NCBI GenBank assembly: GCA_002299495.1
Contig: DBNZ01000237.1
Span: 2,552-10,566, forward strand
From: Methylococcaceae bacterium UBA659
GTDB taxonomy: Bacteria > Pseudomonadota > Gammaproteobacteria > Methylococcales > Methylomonadaceae
DNA: 8,015 nucleotides
Direction: 5' to 3'
The notes below the pieces were generated by a model. The model did no database searches. It saw only the letters and a program-made list of their open reading frames with translations, and was not told where the DNA came from. The number at the start of each line of letters is the position of its first letter. The stretch's first letter is position 1. The translations under genes and the position numbers were made by a program. Positions 6,409 through 8,015 of this stretch are shown piece by piece.

Positions 6409-8013
6409 TTATGACCACCTGGCCATCACTGACTTCGCGGCAAGCCGCCCGGTTTGGGCGGCGCCGTTCATAAAACCAAAAAATTCATCACTCAGGTGCT
6501 CGCCGGCGAAAATCAAATTGCCCGCAGTGACGGTTTGGCGCTCAGACGGGTCATCGGATTCTATCCAAAAATAATCCGAAAACCGGGTTAGCTGCCCCGG
6601 CTTGAAACTGCTGTAAGCCCCGAAACTGAGATAATTTTGCAACCAACGGCTCCTAACAAACTGACCTGTTTTTGCCGCGATGGCCCCGGGCAGATGCTTC
6701 TCCATTAGGTCGACGAAGCGGTTGATTAATGCACTCGGCATCACTCTCTGCGAGTCGATGACCTCCCGCCCGCCCAAAAAGAAGTTCAAGACGCCCGCTC
6801 TCTGTCCCGGTTGCCGTTGGCTTGCGTCCCACACTTGCGAAAAACCAAAATCCGACCAGGCGGCGAGGGAAAAGCCCTTTTCAGTCCGCCAAAAGCGGCG
6901 GCTAAAACCGGCCATCAGTTTTTCATTGGCGCCCAGCATGGCTTCTGCAATGAACCGCCGCAATCGCATGGGCATGGGGGCGTCGATAAAAATAGTCCTA
7001 AGCACGGTAAACGGAATGGCTATGATGACCATATCGGCGTCCACCTCTGAATTGTCGGCAAAACTGAGCCTAAAGCCTGATGGTTTTTTCCGTATGCCGT
7101 GTAGGTATTTATTGGTTTTGATTTGGCCTGGCATGGCCTTAGCTAAGGCGTCCGTGATTTCGGCGCTGCCACCCACCACCGCATACACTTCATCGCTATT
7201 GCTGAGTAGGTTTACGGCTTGACCTTTGACCGTGGGCAAATTGAACAGTAACTGCAAGGCCGATGAGTTCCCAGATTCTACGCCGTATTCGCTGCGGATG
7301 GTGTTTTCAAGCAACGAACGGACATACGGTGCCCTGATTTTGTCGGCATGGTGGTCTAGGTAGTCTTGTACCGACCATTTGTCAAATACTGGCGCATGGG
7401 TATCGTAATCCGAATCCAGCAGAGCCGAATCGGCGGCGATTTGCGCTGCCAACGGACGCAGGTCTTTAATGACTTGCGCTTCGCCGTAGGCAACTCCGTC
7501 AAACCAAAACGCTTCTTTGGGGATGTCGAGCCGCTCCGCATCCTCAATGCGATTATAGAGTTTGATGCCAAATTCCTGCGCCAGCGCCAACATGTCTGCG
7601 TGGTCGGTATTGATCAATTCGGCGCCTATATCTACCGTCAAACCGTCCCCAAACGCATTTTTCACCGACCTCATGCGCCCGCCGACCCGTCCGGAGGCCT
7701 CATAGACGGTCGCTATAAGCCCCGCTTTTTTTAGTTGGTAAGCCGCGTTCAAACCGGCTATGCCCGCGCCGATCACGGCGATTTTCGGCGCCGCCGACAA
7801 ACTGTTTGCGGCCCAGGCCCTTACGGGTTCGGGCACAACCCCTGCCACCGCGCCACCTAAGCCGACGATTGCACCGGACTGCAAAAATCGCCGACGTGAC
7901 CAATTTCCGGCCTGATAGGGTATGGCTTCAGGCAGGCCCTGTGCTTTCAGATTTTCGTTACGGGCTGATTGTAAGGCCAGGATTAGGCGGCGAAATAAAG
8001 TGGAATGGGGCAT
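6409..8013 (-). CDS. Tat-exported flavin-dependent amine oxidase (FAD-dependent oxidoreductase)
   Basis: This is a 534-aa flavin amine oxidase family protein, expected to oxidise an amine or amino acid with FAD and oxygen or another acceptor. It carries a twin-arginine signal, SRRRFLQSG at 39-47, followed by a hydrophobic stretch to about 69 and AWAA as a plausible cleavage site, so it should be exported folded to the periplasm. The FAD-binding Rossmann motif is IAVIGAGIAG at 78-87, with ribose-binding Glu105 and the GRVGGRM motif at 108-114. The C-terminal FAD motif is IFAGEHLSDEFFGFMNGA at 501-518. Lys365 in NEKLMAGF may be the lysine conserved near the flavin N5. The roughly 38-residue region before the twin arginines is long, but such n-regions occur in this family. 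The ATG lies 2 bases from the window edge, so an earlier start cannot be excluded. The substrate is unknown. Its TAA at 6411-6409 abuts the composite ORF. Confidence 0.88.
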   Translation of the reverse strand: MPHSTLFRRLILALQSARNENLKAQGLPEAIPYQAGNWSRRRFLQSGAIVGLGGAVAGVVPEPVRAWAANSLSAAPKIAVIGAGIAGLNAAYQLKKAGLIATVYEASGRVGGRMRSVKNAFGDGLTVDIGAELINTDHADMLALAQEFGIKLYNRIEDAERLDIPKEAFWFDGVAYGEAQVIKDLRPLAAQIAADSALLDSDYDTHAPVFDKWSVQDYLDHHADKIRAPYVRSLLENTIRSEYGVESGNSSALQLLFNLPTVKGQAVNLLSNSDEVYAVVGGSAEITDALAKAMPGQIKTNKYLHGIRKKPSGFRLSFADNSEVDADMVIIAIPFTVLRTIFIDAPMPMRLRRFIAEAMLGANEKLMAGFSRRFWRTEKGFSLAAWSDFGFSQVWDASQRQPGQRAGVLNFFLGGREVIDSQRVMPSALINRFVDLMEKHLPGAIAAKTGQFVRSRWLQNYLSFGAYSSFKPGQLTRFSDYFWIESDDPSERQTVTAGNLIFAGEHLSDEFFGFMNGAAQTGRLAAKSVMARWS

Positions 8014-8015
8014 GG

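Noticed and set aside
6444..6462. Perfect 7-base inverted repeat (GCCGCCC, 5-base loop, GGGCGGC) near the end of the amine oxidase gene, a terminator-like hairpin
   Set aside because: It lies inside the codons for the conserved GAAQTGRLA region, about 30 bases before the stop, and has no T-run after it on the - strand. It is best explained by GC-rich codons.

Overview
The window looks like a piece of a gammaproteobacterial chromosome with a small defence-type insert between two blocks of ordinary genes. The taxonomic hint is the second gene, which reads as a close relative of enterobacterial YbhP. The non-insert genes are of moderate GC (about 52-53% in the 60-base lines I counted by hand). 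The genus cannot be fixed from this alone; a methanotroph-like gammaproteobacterium is only a guess.

Left block (1-1839, + strand): a tight three-gene membrane-lipid operon. It encodes a CDP-archaeol synthase (CarS/DUF46) family membrane protein, a YbhP-type endonuclease/exonuclease/phosphatase family protein, and a CDP-alcohol phosphatidyltransferase with a perfect signature motif. The last two overlap by ATGA. A CTP-using lipid activator next to an enzyme that consumes CDP-activated lipid suggests a dedicated phospholipid or lipid head-group pathway.

Middle block (1836-6397, - strand): read in transcription order it holds three parts. First is a GC-rich 264-aa composite ORF: an excisionase-type helix-turn-helix, then a stretch resembling the C-terminal part of DUF499 ATPases, then the last part of a PglZ-domain protein. 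Second is ietA (AAA+ ATPase) coupled by TGATG to ietS (subtilisin-like S8 protease). IetAS is a known pair, described as a plasmid-stability toxin-antitoxin system on an Agrobacterium Ti plasmid and later as an antiphage system (Gao_Iet). Third is a possible 32-aa ORF starting in the TAATG at the ietS stop. The composite ORF looks like the scar of a second, collapsed BREX-like/PglZ defence locus.

Right block (6409-8013, - strand): a flavin-dependent amine oxidase with a twin-arginine signal, exported to the periplasm. Its stop codon lies immediately upstream of the composite ORF.

The left operon converges on the middle block. All - strand genes point the same way, so readthrough from the amine oxidase into the defence genes is possible. 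No gene-free stretch exceeds 100 bases. I saw no tRNA, rRNA, CRISPR array, IS element or convincing intrinsic terminator.
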